A stretch of DNA of 64,000 nucleotides, from positions 1,240,001 through 1,304,000 of the forward strand of contig NZ_CP015208.1 of the NCBI RefSeq assembly GCF_001854225.1, read 5' to 3'. Source of the DNA: Candidatus Rhodoluna planktonica (GTDB lineage Bacteria; Actinomycetota; Actinomycetes; Actinomycetales; Microbacteriaceae). A program made the translations under genes and the position numbers. Numbering within the stretch: the stretch's first letter is position 1; every line of letters begins with the position of its first letter. Shown here in pieces: positions 1-7,484 of the stretch. The notes under the pieces are model-generated. The model was given only the letters and a program-made list of their open reading frames with translations. It did not search any database and had not been told where the DNA came from.

Positions 1-708
1 AATGGCATCGGCGCTGCGGCGCAACTGCTCGCTCAGTGGCCGAACCTTATTGACTACTAAATTGCGCAATTCAGCCACAGCCTCACGACCGACCTGCAGC
101 AGCGAACTATTTTCGGTGGTGGCCGATGACAGCAACTGGCCGATGGTTTCAATTTGGCGAGCAAGATTATCGCGTGTGCTGGCCAAAAGGTTTTGGTTCG
201 CTTCGGCTAGTGCTTTGGGGGCGGCCGCGCGCAAGGCCAAAAGTTCTGATCTTCGATTGTTGAGCTGGCCTACTGCCTCAAGGTGATTGGCTCGGTTAGC
301 CGAAAGCATGGCATAGACAAAAAAGATAGCCAAACCCATGAGGCCACCGCCTATAACTCGAACCCCGAGCAGTAAATCTTGCACCGGGCCAAAAATCTCG
401 AGCAGCAGACCGACACTGAGGTTTTTAGTAGCACCGGCGATGAACGCAATGGTGATGTTCAGCGGCAACTGCGGTTTTTGCTCATACCGGTTTCTGAAGA
501 CAACTAGCAGTCCCGCTGTAGTTAGCAAGGTCAGGCCGAAACTGATGAAGAAATAGCCAACCCAAATGGCAGAGAAAACTTCTAGCTTGACAGCATCAAA
601 AGCCAAACTGGCAATTCCCCATACGATGGCTGCCACTAAGGCAAGAGTTCGATTGAACACGGCTTTCGAGGCAGCGCGGGCGCGAATAAGCTCAAATTGT
701 TTTTTCAA
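1..708 (-). CDS. Membrane sensor protein, probable histidine kinase (C-terminus outside window)
   Basis: The reading frame is open on the minus strand from 708 to the window edge (236 codons, no stop). The start is a TTG at 708, with a run of six G about seven bases upstream as ribosome-binding site. The visible part has about four hydrophobic helices (roughly residues 18-150), then a long charged, Gln/Glu/Arg-rich helical stretch typical of the linker before a kinase core. No phospho-accepting His or ATPase motif is visible because the 3' end lies outside the window. It follows the LuxR-type response regulator by 24 bases on the same strand, so it is most likely that regulator's partner kinase. 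The kinase assignment is inference from context; the membrane topology is seen. Confidence 0.6.
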   Translation of the reverse strand, partial: MKKQFELIRARAASKAVFNRTLALVAAIVWGIASLAFDAVKLEVFSAIWVGYFFISFGLTLLTTAGLLVVFRNRYEQKPQLPLNITIAFIAGATKNLSVGLLLEIFGPVQDLLLGVRVIGGGLMGLAIFFVYAMLSANRANHLEAVGQLNNRRSELLALRAAAPKALAEANQNLLASTRDNLARQIETIGQLLSSATTENSSLLQVGREAVAELRNLVVNKVRPLSEQLRRSADAI

Positions 709-732
709 GACGCAGCCCCCCGATCGCGCTTG

Positions 733-1386
733 CTATTTGGCCAGTGGCAGACCGGCAACCTTTATAAATTCTCGAGCAGCTGCCACGCGTTGGTTTACAC
801 CAGATTCATCAGCAATGCCGGCGGCTTCAAATGCACGTTTTACTAGGTTTTCAACTGCGCGCACTGTGGTGCCGCGTTCAGCAGCAATTTGGTGATTGCT
901 CATACCCAGAGCAATCATCTTTAGTGCGCCCAGCTGTGCCTTTGAAAGCTCGGTGAAACGGTGGTCGGTGCGCTTGTCGTCACGAAAATCTTCGGATACT
1001 CGATTGCGCACTGCTGCCTCGATTGCCTCACGCAGTACACCGGGATCAGCCATGCGATCTTTCACCAGATAGGCAGCATTTTTTGGAATACTGCGGTTGT
1101 CGATTCCGGTGATGCGCGGTTCTGGAATATGGGTCAGAAAGACCAAAGCGATTTCGGGAAACTGCCGCCGCAGCACGATTGCCAAATCGACTCCGTTTGG
1201 GCCAGCGCCCAACTCGATGTCGAGTACGGCAATGTCGGGGTCAAAAGTTTCTGCGATTTTGCGCGCCTCGGCCGCGTTGCTTGCGGTAGCCACCTCGAAT
1301 TGCTCGAGCTCTAGGTTGGCGGCGATTAGTCCGCGCAGCAGCGGCTCATCTTCGACGAGCAAGATTTTGCGATTAAACCAAGCCAT
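733..1386 (-). CDS. LuxR/NarL-type response regulator
   Basis: 217-residue two-component response regulator. The receiver domain (about residues 7-125) has acidic pocket E12/D13, phospho-acceptor D56 in the context AVLDIEL, a Thr after the fourth strand (VFLT) and the conserved Lys in YLVKDR. A LuxR-type helix-turn-helix follows (about 150-205, with LGMSNHQIAAERG and VRAVENLVKRAF). I chose ATG 1386 because the product then begins MAWFNRK, matching the upstream paralogue (MVWFNRK). ATG 1392 is an in-frame alternative, and a longer extension to 1527 overlaps the paralogue and is unlikely. It sits between the receiver-only paralogue (59 bases upstream) and the membrane sensor (24 bases downstream), probably one operon. 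The target is unknown. Confidence 0.85.
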   Translation of the reverse strand: MAWFNRKILLVEDEPLLRGLIAANLELEQFEVATASNAAEARKIAETFDPDIAVLDIELGAGPNGVDLAIVLRRQFPEIALVFLTHIPEPRITGIDNRSIPKNAAYLVKDRMADPGVLREAIEAAVRNRVSEDFRDDKRTDHRFTELSKAQLGALKMIALGMSNHQIAAERGTTVRAVENLVKRAFEAAGIADESGVNQRVAAAREFIKVAGLPLAK

Positions 1387-1445
1387 AACCATAGTTTGGC
1401 AGTAGCGCGCTTTGCTGGGAACCCTAATGTTCGTCTTGGTGAATG

Positions 1446-1838
1446 TTAGGCGGCGCGGGCCGCGTCTGCGGTTTCTAATGCCGCTCGCAGAACACCTGGC
1501 TTCGCCAAATCGGCTCGGTCGATGCAAACTGCATTTTTTAATACGGGATGAGCTTCAAAGTCGACTGCACCGCAGTCACCGAAGCGGGACAGAAAAACCA
1601 GAGCAATTTTTGGATATTTGCGACGCAATGAAGTGGCTAATTTGGTGGCCACTTCGTCGTTACCCAAATCGACATTGAGCAGAGCAATGTGCGGATTGAA
1701 ATAGGCTGCAACTTCTCTAGCTTCGGCAGAAGTGGTTGCGGCAACATCGAACTGTTCAAACTGAAGGGTTGAGGCTATAAGGCTGCGCAAAAGTGACTCG
1801 TTTTCAACGAGTAAAACTTTGCGGTTAAACCAGACCAT
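1446..1838 (-). CDS. Receiver-only paralogue with degenerate phosphorylation site
   Basis: 130-residue protein whose first 60 residues closely match the neighbouring response regulator (same MxWFNRKxLLVExE opening), showing tandem duplication. It ends after the receiver and has no DNA-binding domain. Key residues are changed: the acidic-pocket Asp (D13 in the paralogue) is Asn13, the phospho-acceptor Asp (D56) aligns with Asn55 in IALLNVDLG, and the conserved Lys region (YLVKD) reads VCIDR. It should not be phosphorylated in the usual way. Either it is an atypical receiver acting by protein contact, for example as a competitor for the kinase or a dimer partner, or it is a decaying duplicate. 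The intact frame and a near-palindromic site just upstream argue that it is expressed. Confidence 0.7.
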   Translation of the reverse strand: MVWFNRKVLLVENESLLRSLIASTLQFEQFDVAATTSAEAREVAAYFNPHIALLNVDLGNDEVATKLATSLRRKYPKIALVFLSRFGDCGAVDFEAHPVLKNAVCIDRADLAKPGVLRAALETADAARAA

Positions 1839-1855
1839 GCGAACATAATGACATT

Positions 1856-1910
1856 AATTGTCCGGTCAAATGTAGGGTTACCCGTATATTTACGCAAATC
1901 CGGACAAATT
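1856..1910. promoter_or_regulatory. Spaced inverted repeat upstream of the receiver gene
   Basis: AATTGTCCGG (1856-1865) is mirrored by CCGGACAAATT (1900-1910), giving two facing half-sites in the 151-base gap between the receiver gene (starts 1838) and the oxidoreductase gene (ends 1990). The twelve-base string AATTGTCCGGTC (1856-1867) recurs exactly at 14096-14107, upstream of a surface-protein gene, where it forms part of a perfect palindrome. Position suggests an operator for autoregulation by the response regulator. The binding protein is inferred. Confidence 0.4.
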
Positions 1911-1989
1911 CGAATAGGTGTTAACCGAATATTCGAACAAACGTATATAAAAATTGGCTTCTTCGAGTTGGGTAGAAGTTGCAGCTGAA

Positions 1990-3096
1990 CTAGCGCAGGC
2001 CTTCGGCTAATTTCAAAACCCGAACCGCATCGAACAGCGAAGCAGATTTTAGCGAAGCGCGAGTTTCGCTGATTACGTCGAGATTGCCGGTGCGAATGGC
2101 ATCGACCATGGCGCGCAACTCGATGAATTGTGAGAGAAAGCCCGGTTTGAAATCGAGATCGGCTTGGCTAAGAGTGAACCCCGGTTGGCCGTTGAGATAA
2201 ACCTGAGCTTCGGTTGGTTGATAGTGGCGCAATGGAACCTCGGCGGTTGGGTCGAACACCTCTACCCCATCAAATTCTTTATAAATTTCGATTGGCCGAA
2301 GGCTGGCCGAACGACCTTGGGTGTGCAGGTCGATGAAATAGTTTGATGGCGAACCGAAGGTAATCATGACGGTGCCATTGTGACCATCGGGGCTGACCAT
2401 GATGCTGTTGCGCGAGAAATAGCCGACTTCGTCGTCGATGCCGGCGCTTAGCTGAGGCTGCAAATCGTCGAACAGGTAGTTGAGCAGATCGAGCACGTGC
2501 ACGGTGTTCGAAAGCAAAATCTGCTGGCGTTTTTCGGCAGTGGTTTCGGTTGACCACGAGGCTTCTGGGATGGCTGCGTGGAAGACGATGTTTTCGTTTT
2601 GCTGGATGAACGCTTTAGCGGCAGCAACCGAAGAGTAGTGGCGCCGGTTGTAGCCCACTAGAACCAGTTCAACGGTGACTTTGTTGAGTAGGGGTTCGAG
2701 CTCGAAAGATGAATAGGCGGCTGGCTTTTCTACCAAAATTGGCAGCGCCATGTTCATAGCCTCGGCCAGAATACTTCGGGTTACCGAGGTTTCTGGGGCA
2801 ATTAGCAGCGCATCGATTTCGCCGTCGCGGCCGGCTTGCAACACTGCGCGCCAATCTTCGTAAACTTTGGCCTGATAGCGCTGGGCTAGAGCAGCGGTTT
2901 TTTCGCTGCCCGCGCGTGAACCGATGCCAACGATTTCAAAGCCGGCAGCAATGGCAGCATCTAGGTGAAACGGAACAATTGAACCCGAACCGATTACGCC
3001 CAGGCGGTAAATGCCGCGCAGGCCTTCGGCTATTTCGGCATAGAGTGCGGCTTCAAAATCGGTGAGGTCGTAACTCTTTTTTTCTGCATCGGTCAT
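1990..3096 (-). CDS. Gfo/Idh/MocA-family NAD(P)-dependent oxidoreductase
   Basis: 368-residue sugar-type dehydrogenase. After about 30 helical residues comes a Rossmann nucleotide-binding start (LGVIGSGSIVPFHLDAA), then the family's EKP motif (ILVEKPAAYSS), whose Lys contacts substrate and cofactor. The C-terminal half is the alpha/beta substrate domain. Length fits the family. The start overlaps the end of the upstream gene by four bases (3093-3096), so the two are translationally coupled. Members usually oxidise or epimerise sugars, nucleotide sugars or inositols; the substrate cannot be read from sequence. The surface-building neighbourhood makes a role in glycan precursor synthesis plausible but unproven. 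Confidence 0.8.
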   Translation of the reverse strand: MTDAEKKSYDLTDFEAALYAEIAEGLRGIYRLGVIGSGSIVPFHLDAAIAAGFEIVGIGSRAGSEKTAALAQRYQAKVYEDWRAVLQAGRDGEIDALLIAPETSVTRSILAEAMNMALPILVEKPAAYSSFELEPLLNKVTVELVLVGYNRRHYSSVAAAKAFIQQNENIVFHAAIPEASWSTETTAEKRQQILLSNTVHVLDLLNYLFDDLQPQLSAGIDDEVGYFSRNSIMVSPDGHNGTVMITFGSPSNYFIDLHTQGRSASLRPIEIYKEFDGVEVFDPTAEVPLRHYQPTEAQVYLNGQPGFTLSQADLDFKPGFLSQFIELRAMVDAIRTGNLDVISETRASLKSASLFDAVRVLKLAEGLR

Positions 3097-4193
3097 GAGA
3101 TGCTCCAGTGTTTGGTGATGTCGACTTGGGTTTCGTCGACTGGCAATGTTAGCCGCTGGCCAAGCTCGCTGGCGTGTAGGGCGGCCAGCAGATCTTCGGC
3201 GGTGCGACCACCAACAGTTTCGGCGGCTGAGCCTTGGGCAGCATCAAGGTTTGAAACGATGTCGTAGAGTGCGGTCATGCCGGTGCGGCCATCGGCGGTG
3301 AGCCAAAGGTTGCCACTGAAAGCAACATCTTGCGCATAGCCGGTGCGGGTAACTGCGGGGTAGGTGTCGATTTCGCTCTGGTTGCGCAGACGAAGCTGGA
3401 AATCGCCGTTTGGCTGCATTTCGCCTTCGGCATTGCGCCAATAGAACCGAACGTTTTCGGTGACCGCTGACTGGTTTAGAAAGACACAGCTGAAGCGTTT
3501 GCCACCGGGATAGTTGTAGTTGACCGAGCCCTCGTAGAAGGCCAAAGATTCGTGGCGAGGATTGATGTTTTGGGTGGCCAAGTCGGCGGTTACCGAAACA
3601 GGTGAAGCACCAAACAAAACGGTGGCAAGGTCGAGATAGTGGATGCCGTTGGTGGCGATGCATCGAGCGCCGCCAGTAACTGTGACGCCCTGCAATTCTC
3701 CCAGGTTGAACTCGGCTGCTTTAGCCAAAATGCCGGCCGGTAAACCCGAATAGCGGCGAGTTAGGTTGATGAAAAGTTTGCCACCAGCGCGTTGCACTTC
3801 GGCCAAAATATCGCGGGCGTCGGCGATTGAATCGGATAGCGGTTTTTCGACTACAAAGTTTTTTTGACCAACCGCCTGCAGCGCTCGAATGGTTGGCACG
3901 TGATCGGGGCCCCAGTTGGCCACAGTGGCTGTGTCGAAGGGGCCGTTGGTTTCGACGTGGGCGATTGCTTCGTCGAGGGTTTGCGCGACGCTAATGGTTG
4001 CTGCGGTGCCCGTTGCGCTCTCGCCTGCGGCTGGCGCTGCGGCTGGCGCCGCATTCTGCGCTTCGGACTGCGCCCAAGCGAGTGCCTCGGTGGAAATGTC
4101 GACCACCATGATGTGATCGAACTTGGGCAACATTTCTTGAAAATGCTTTTTGCCGATTGAGCCACAGCCAACTAGAAGAGCGCTTTTAGACAT
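3093..4193 (-). CDS. Gfo/Idh/MocA-family oxidoreductase with Ala-rich insert
   Basis: 366-residue paralogue-type dehydrogenase. It begins with a glycine-rich Rossmann motif (LLVGCGSIGKKHFQEM), has VVEKPLSDS as the EKP motif and NLTRRYSG further on. Between the second strand of the Rossmann fold and the next helix there is an unusual low-complexity insert of about 25 residues, rich in Ala, Pro and Gly (about residues 46-70), encoded by a 12-base direct repeat at 4026-4049. The insert lies in a surface loop region and probably does not block catalysis. First gene of a two-gene operon with the downstream homologue. Two adjacent family members may act in sequence on one sugar, but the substrate is unknown. 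Confidence 0.8.
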   Translation of the reverse strand: MSKSALLVGCGSIGKKHFQEMLPKFDHIMVVDISTEALAWAQSEAQNAAPAAAPAAGESATGTAATISVAQTLDEAIAHVETNGPFDTATVANWGPDHVPTIRALQAVGQKNFVVEKPLSDSIADARDILAEVQRAGGKLFINLTRRYSGLPAGILAKAAEFNLGELQGVTVTGGARCIATNGIHYLDLATVLFGASPVSVTADLATQNINPRHESLAFYEGSVNYNYPGGKRFSCVFLNQSAVTENVRFYWRNAEGEMQPNGDFQLRLRNQSEIDTYPAVTRTGYAQDVAFSGNLWLTADGRTGMTALYDIVSNLDAAQGSAAETVGGRTAEDLLAALHASELGQRLTLPVDETQVDITKHWSIS

Positions 4194-4315
4194 GTGGCAA
4201 GTCTAGCGAGCGGGCAAAAAATCGAGGGGTGCGCGCAACCAGCCTGTGGATAAGTATCGGTGTTGCGGTAGTTTGGCTTGCCAAGGTGAGATGGGCGATT
4301 TGGTGTCCGTTAAAA

Positions 4316-4354
4316 CCGAAAGACCTGAGTAGGGGGACGACTCAGGTCTTTCGG
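4316..4354 (-). terminator. Rho-independent terminator
   Basis: A perfect 15-base stem (4316-4330 with 4340-4354) and 9-base loop, followed on the minus strand by GGTTTTAAC. It stands just downstream of the DUF1737-protein gene (ends 4366). Confidence 0.8.
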
Positions 4355-4365
4355 TAACAAACAAA

Positions 4366-4740
4366 CTACTTCTTCTTTTTCTTTTTCGCAACCGGTTTCA
4401 ACAAAATTGCCTGAGCGGCGTAAATTTTGCCACCGTTGGCGGTGATTGATGGCGAGCCATAAAGCTCGTATCCGTTGGCCAGTGCTTCTGAAACTCGGGC
4501 GCAAAAGTTTTCATCGTCGATTCCGGTAAGCAGACGGTATGCCTTTGGCGCTTGCTTTTCAGCGGATGCCTTTTCGGCAACAACGGGCTGAGCCACAGCT
4601 TTGGCAGCTGCTTTGCCGGCTGGCTTCGATGTTGCAGCAGCCTTGGCGGCGCGAGCGGCTGCGGTTGCGGCCGCAGGAATTCGAACAGGTTTTACAGAGG
4701 TTTTTGGGGCGGCTTTGGCCGCAGGTTTAGCAGTGGTCAT
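4366..4740 (-). CDS. DUF1737-domain protein with histone-H1-like Ala/Lys/Pro-rich N-terminus
   Basis: 124 residues. The first ~65 are almost only Ala, Lys, Pro, Thr and Val, a disordered basic tail like those of actinobacterial nucleoid proteins. Residues ~68-115 form a compact module starting YRLLTGIDDENF and containing LANGYELYGSPS, which I recognise as DUF1737. The end is six Lys. Function of DUF1737 is unknown; the basic ends suggest nucleic-acid binding (inference). Flanked by its own terminator downstream and by two related 12-base sites upstream, so it is probably a single-gene, regulated unit. Confidence 0.75.
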   Translation of the reverse strand: MTTAKPAAKAAPKTSVKPVRIPAAATAAARAAKAAATSKPAGKAAAKAVAQPVVAEKASAEKQAPKAYRLLTGIDDENFCARVSEALANGYELYGSPSITANGGKIYAAQAILLKPVAKKKKKK

Positions 4741-4761
4741 ACCTAAAATTTTGCCTTCCGT

Positions 4762-4816
4762 TTACCTGCGTAATCTAGTGAACTTCTAGTTAAGTAAATG
4801 AACATTACCTAGGTAA
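4762..4816. promoter_or_regulatory. Two related 12-base operator-like sites
   Basis: TTACCTGCGTAA (4762-4773) and the perfect palindrome TTACCTAGGTAA (4805-4816) share 10 of 12 bases and lie 43 bases apart, about four helical turns. They are 22 and 65 bases upstream of the DUF1737-protein start. The binding protein is unknown. Confidence 0.4.
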
Positions 4817-4856
4817 AGCGGCGGGGAAATACCTAACTAATTATTCGAGCGAAAAA

Positions 4857-5564
4857 CTAAAACAGTTTTGGCGCACCAGATTCAACCCCGCGCATAGCTT
4901 CGTAATCGAGCAGCAAACATTCGATGCCGCGATCTTCAGCCAACTTGCGCGCCTGGGGCTTAATCTCTTGGGCCGCAAAAACACCGCGCACCGGAGCCAA
5001 TAGCGGGTCGCGATTTAGCAACTCGAGATAGCGGGTTAGTTGTTCAACACCGTCGATGTCTCCGCGACGCTTTAGCTCAACGGCAACTGCCGCGCCGGAG
5101 GCATCCCTGGCCAAAATATCTACCGGGCCAATCGCGGTCATGTATTCGCGGCGAATCAAGCTGAAACCCTCGCCCAGCAACTCAATCTGTTCGGCAAGCA
5201 GCTCTTGAAGGGCGGCCTCGACGCCATCCTTGACCAAACCGGGTTCGGCCCCGGTGGCATCGCCCAACTCGTGGGATACGTCGCTGAGCACCCGGTGAAT
5301 CAGCACCGTGAGCACATCGGCGGTCTTGGTTTGGGCGACCTGCCAAACCTCGGCCACATCGAGCCCGGCATGTTCTTCACCCGGTTCAAGCACGGTGATG
5401 GTGCAGGGCGGGTTCATCCAGTTGAGGGGTTTATAAGAACCCGAATCGCTGTGCACCAAAATTGAGCCATCGTTTTTTAGCACCAGCAGCCTGGTGGCCT
5501 GGGGCAGGTGCGCGGTGAGGCGCCCAGAATAGTTGATGGTGCATTCGGCGATAACTAAGCGCAT
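4857..5564 (-). CDS. nucS: Endonuclease NucS (mismatch-specific)
   Basis: 235-residue protein with the opening [16 protein letters not shown] and the RecB-like catalytic domain of NucS. The catalytic triad is visible: D149 (GPVDILARD), E163 and K165 (VAVELKRRG), with the same 14-residue Asp-Glu spacing as in characterised archaeal NucS. In actinobacteria lacking MutS/MutL, NucS cuts at mismatches together with the sliding clamp. The gene starts three bases after the stop of the fic gene (TAG ATA ATG), so the two are co-transcribed. That pairing is probably an accident of gene packing. Length is normal for the family. Confidence 0.93.
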   Translation of the reverse strand: MRLVIAECTINYSGRLTAHLPQATRLLVLKNDGSILVHSDSGSYKPLNWMNPPCTITVLEPGEEHAGLDVAEVWQVAQTKTADVLTVLIHRVLSDVSHELGDATGAEPGLVKDGVEAALQELLAEQIELLGEGFSLIRREYMTAIGPVDILARDASGAAVAVELKRRGDIDGVEQLTRYLELLNRDPLLAPVRGVFAAQEIKPQARKLAEDRGIECLLLDYEAMRGVESGAPKLF

Positions 5565-5567
5565 TAT

Positions 5568-6890
5568 CTAATCTTCCGCCTCGGATGAAACTGTCGGTTG
5601 CGCTGGTTGCGCTGGTTGCGCTGGCCGCGCCGGTTGCACCGACGGCGCCGGCCGCCCTGGCCCACCTTTAGGTTTTACCACTGCGGTATCGTGCCCACCG
5701 GCTCGATTGTTTCGTTCGGCCAATGCGGCTAATGCCAGATATTGGTCGGCGCTATAACAAACTAAACGACCTTTTTGATCTTTGGTTTTAGCCAAAATTT
5801 TGGCGTCGGCCAACTCGGTGAGTGCCCGTTGAGCAGCTGTTTTTGAAATTGCAAACCGATTTGCCACATCGTCAACTGTTAAGACCGGATGCCCAGCCAA
5901 CTGCCGCAAAATCTTGAGGGTGACCGCATCGGCGCGGGGTAGCGAAGGATTTACCCCGTTGGCTGCTCGAAAAGCAATCAGTTGCTCTAACACCTGGGCA
6001 TCGAGTTTGCCGACCTGGTTGGCAAGATTGACAGCAACATTTGCCGCCAACTCGCAGGCTTCCGAGAAGCCAATTATCCAATTATCAAGTTGTGGCGGCG
6101 AAGCCCTAAACCCAGATAGGCCGCTGATGTAGCTGTTGGTGTTGGTAGCAAAAACTGTGCTAATCGGAATCAAGGTGTTTTGCACCACACCCGAGCGCTT
6201 GAGCACAGTGTGAATAAGTGCTCGGCCGGTGCGCCCATTGCCATCAATAAATGGGTGAATTGTTTCAAACTGCGCATGGGCTATGGCAGCCTTGACCACG
6301 GCATTGCCAGAAGCTTGGCTAACAAATAACGCAAGGTTTTTTAGCAATCGCAAAACCTCAGTTTCAGGCGGCGGCACGAACTCGGCACGCAGTGGGCTAA
6401 AGCCAACCCCGCCAACAAAGTTTTGTTCACGTCTGATGCCCAGCTGGTAGCCGGGCTCGATAATGTGTTGCAGCTGTTCAATGTTGGCAACCGAAATTGT
6501 TTTCGCCTCAGCAAGCTGGCTGATGGCCGCCTCGGTTGCCTTTACGTTTGCAATCACGTCGAGTGCCGTTTGGCTGCCCCAACTGGTCAATTCGGCTATC
6601 GCCAGTTTTTTTGGCGAGATCTGGTTTCCTTCAATCCATGATGATGAAATGCTCTCTGAACGAATAAGCAGATGATTCAGATAACTGCCGTGGCCAGCAA
6701 TTTTTTCATCGGCCCGAATAAGCACTCGCAGTGCGCGTTCGGCGGCCTCGCTGGCGGCGGGGCCCAAAGCCGGCAGTGTTAGTTCAAGTTCGTCGGGAAC
6801 ATAAGCCCGATAGATGCCTGGTTTTAGATCTTGTTTGCTATAGCCAAACAAAGGCTCAGGCTGCCACTGGCGTTTGATGAAGTAACCCAT
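5568..6890 (-). CDS. Fic-domain AMP-transferase with winged helix
   Basis: 440-residue Fic protein. The catalytic loop HPFIDGNGRTGR starts at H212 and is complete. The N-terminal inhibitory motif of class II Fic proteins (S/T-xxx-E-G) is present as SSWIEG with E87, so the enzyme should be self-inhibited at rest. Residues about 320-395 form a winged helix-turn-helix (ISKTAAQRALTELADAKIL). The C-terminus is a Pro/Ala-rich tail encoded by 9-base tandem repeats. A strong AGGAGG ribosome site supports the ATG at 6890. Fic enzymes usually attach AMP to target proteins; the target here is unknown. The winged helix and a palindrome right upstream suggest self-repression. Confidence 0.9.
   Translation of the reverse strand: MGYFIKRQWQPEPLFGYSKQDLKPGIYRAYVPDELELTLPALGPAASEAAERALRVLIRADEKIAGHGSYLNHLLIRSESISSSWIEGNQISPKKLAIAELTSWGSQTALDVIANVKATEAAISQLAEAKTISVANIEQLQHIIEPGYQLGIRREQNFVGGVGFSPLRAEFVPPPETEVLRLLKNLALFVSQASGNAVVKAAIAHAQFETIHPFIDGNGRTGRALIHTVLKRSGVVQNTLIPISTVFATNTNSYISGLSGFRASPPQLDNWIIGFSEACELAANVAVNLANQVGKLDAQVLEQLIAFRAANGVNPSLPRADAVTLKILRQLAGHPVLTVDDVANRFAISKTAAQRALTELADAKILAKTKDQKGRLVCYSADQYLALAALAERNNRAGGHDTAVVKPKGGPGRPAPSVQPARPAQPAQPAQPTVSSEAED
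5596..5622. repeat. 9-base tandem repeat in the fic tail
   Basis: Three exact copies of GGTTGCGCT (5596-5604, 5605-5613, 5614-5622), followed by degenerate copies. They encode the repeating Gln-Pro-Ala tail of the Fic protein and keep frame if copy number changes. Confidence 0.85.
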
Positions 6891-6924
6891 GGCGCCCTCC
6901 TAAAGTTTGCCTAAAGAAATCTTC

Positions 6925-6950
6925 TACAACTTTAGCAAAATAAAGTTGTA
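6925..6950. promoter_or_regulatory. Perfect inverted repeat, likely fic operator
   Basis: TACAACTTTA (6925-6934) and TAAAGTTGTA (6941-6950) form a perfect 10-base inverted repeat with a 6-base spacer, 35 bases before the fic start. Further CTTTA half-sites lie at both sides (CCTAAAG near 6910, AACTTTATTTTG near 6970). The stem is AT-rich, so an operator is more likely than a terminator. Confidence 0.55.
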
Positions 6951-6971
6951 ATAACAGGCTTGGGTAAAACT

Positions 6972-7385
6972 TTATTTTGCAGCCAGTGCCTTACGCAGTT
7001 CGGCGATTTGGGCATCTTGGTGATCGAGGTGCTGTTGCAACTGCTGCACCTCGTGCAGCAGGGCGGTGGCGTCTTTATAGGTGGCCTCGGCCCTGGCTTC
7101 GGCCTGGGCGGTTTGCTGGTTTTGGCCAACGATAATTACAGAAACTAAGACCAGTTGCAAAAAGGTTTGGGCTATCCAGTCGACTATTACCCGCACATCA
7201 CCGGTGGCGATAGCAGCCGGAAAGCTGATTAGCGCTAAGGCAGCAAAGGCATAAGCCGCCCACATGGTGCCCACCTTTTTGGTGATAAACAAGCCGAGAC
7301 GATTGTTGAAACCGCGGATGCCGGCATGCGTTGCCGTGTGCTGTCGTGTGGTGGTGTGTGGATGCTGTTGGTAGTCGAAGCGCAT
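6972..7385 (-). CDS. Small membrane protein with coiled-coil tail
   Basis: 137 residues. A His/Thr-rich start is followed by FNNRLGLFITKKVGTMWAAY, a hydrophobic helix (about 42-62), a second helix (about 70-92, VIVDWIAQTFLQLVLVSVII) and a charged coiled coil (about 95-137). I recognise the core (VGTMW, WIAQTFLQLVL, VGQN) as a widespread small membrane protein family in actinobacteria, often loosely compared with low-affinity iron permeases. The transport role is not established. No strong ribosome site is visible before ATG 7385; the family core begins near residue 25, so the start may be later. Confidence 0.7.
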   Translation of the reverse strand: MRFDYQQHPHTTTRQHTATHAGIRGFNNRLGLFITKKVGTMWAAYAFAALALISFPAAIATGDVRVIVDWIAQTFLQLVLVSVIIVGQNQQTAQAEARAEATYKDATALLHEVQQLQQHLDHQDAQIAELRKALAAK

Positions 7386-7419
7386 ATTTCAAGGTTAGTT
7401 GTTGGCGGCAGAGAATAAA

Positions 7420-7450
7420 GAAATCCCCCCGGTAAAACCGAGGGGATTTC
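7420..7450 (-). terminator. Terminator after the 958-residue surface-protein gene
   Basis: GAAATCCCC (7420-7428) pairs with GGGGATTTC (7442-7450), with an inner CGGT/ACCG stem and one mismatch. On the minus strand it is followed by a T-rich run. It also has TTTT on the plus side and could work in both directions. Confidence 0.8.
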
Positions 7451-7484
7451 TTTTGCGTTACAGAGATAAACCCTGTTTAGCCAG

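Noticed and set aside
1387-1527. N-terminal extension of the response regulator to an ATG at 1527
   Set aside because: It overlaps the coding end of the receiver paralogue, has Arg-rich non-family sequence, and the shared MxWFNRK start points to 1386.
6925-6950. Inverted repeat read as a terminator for the small membrane protein gene
   Set aside because: The gene is transcribed away from this site, the stem is AT-rich and no T-run follows.
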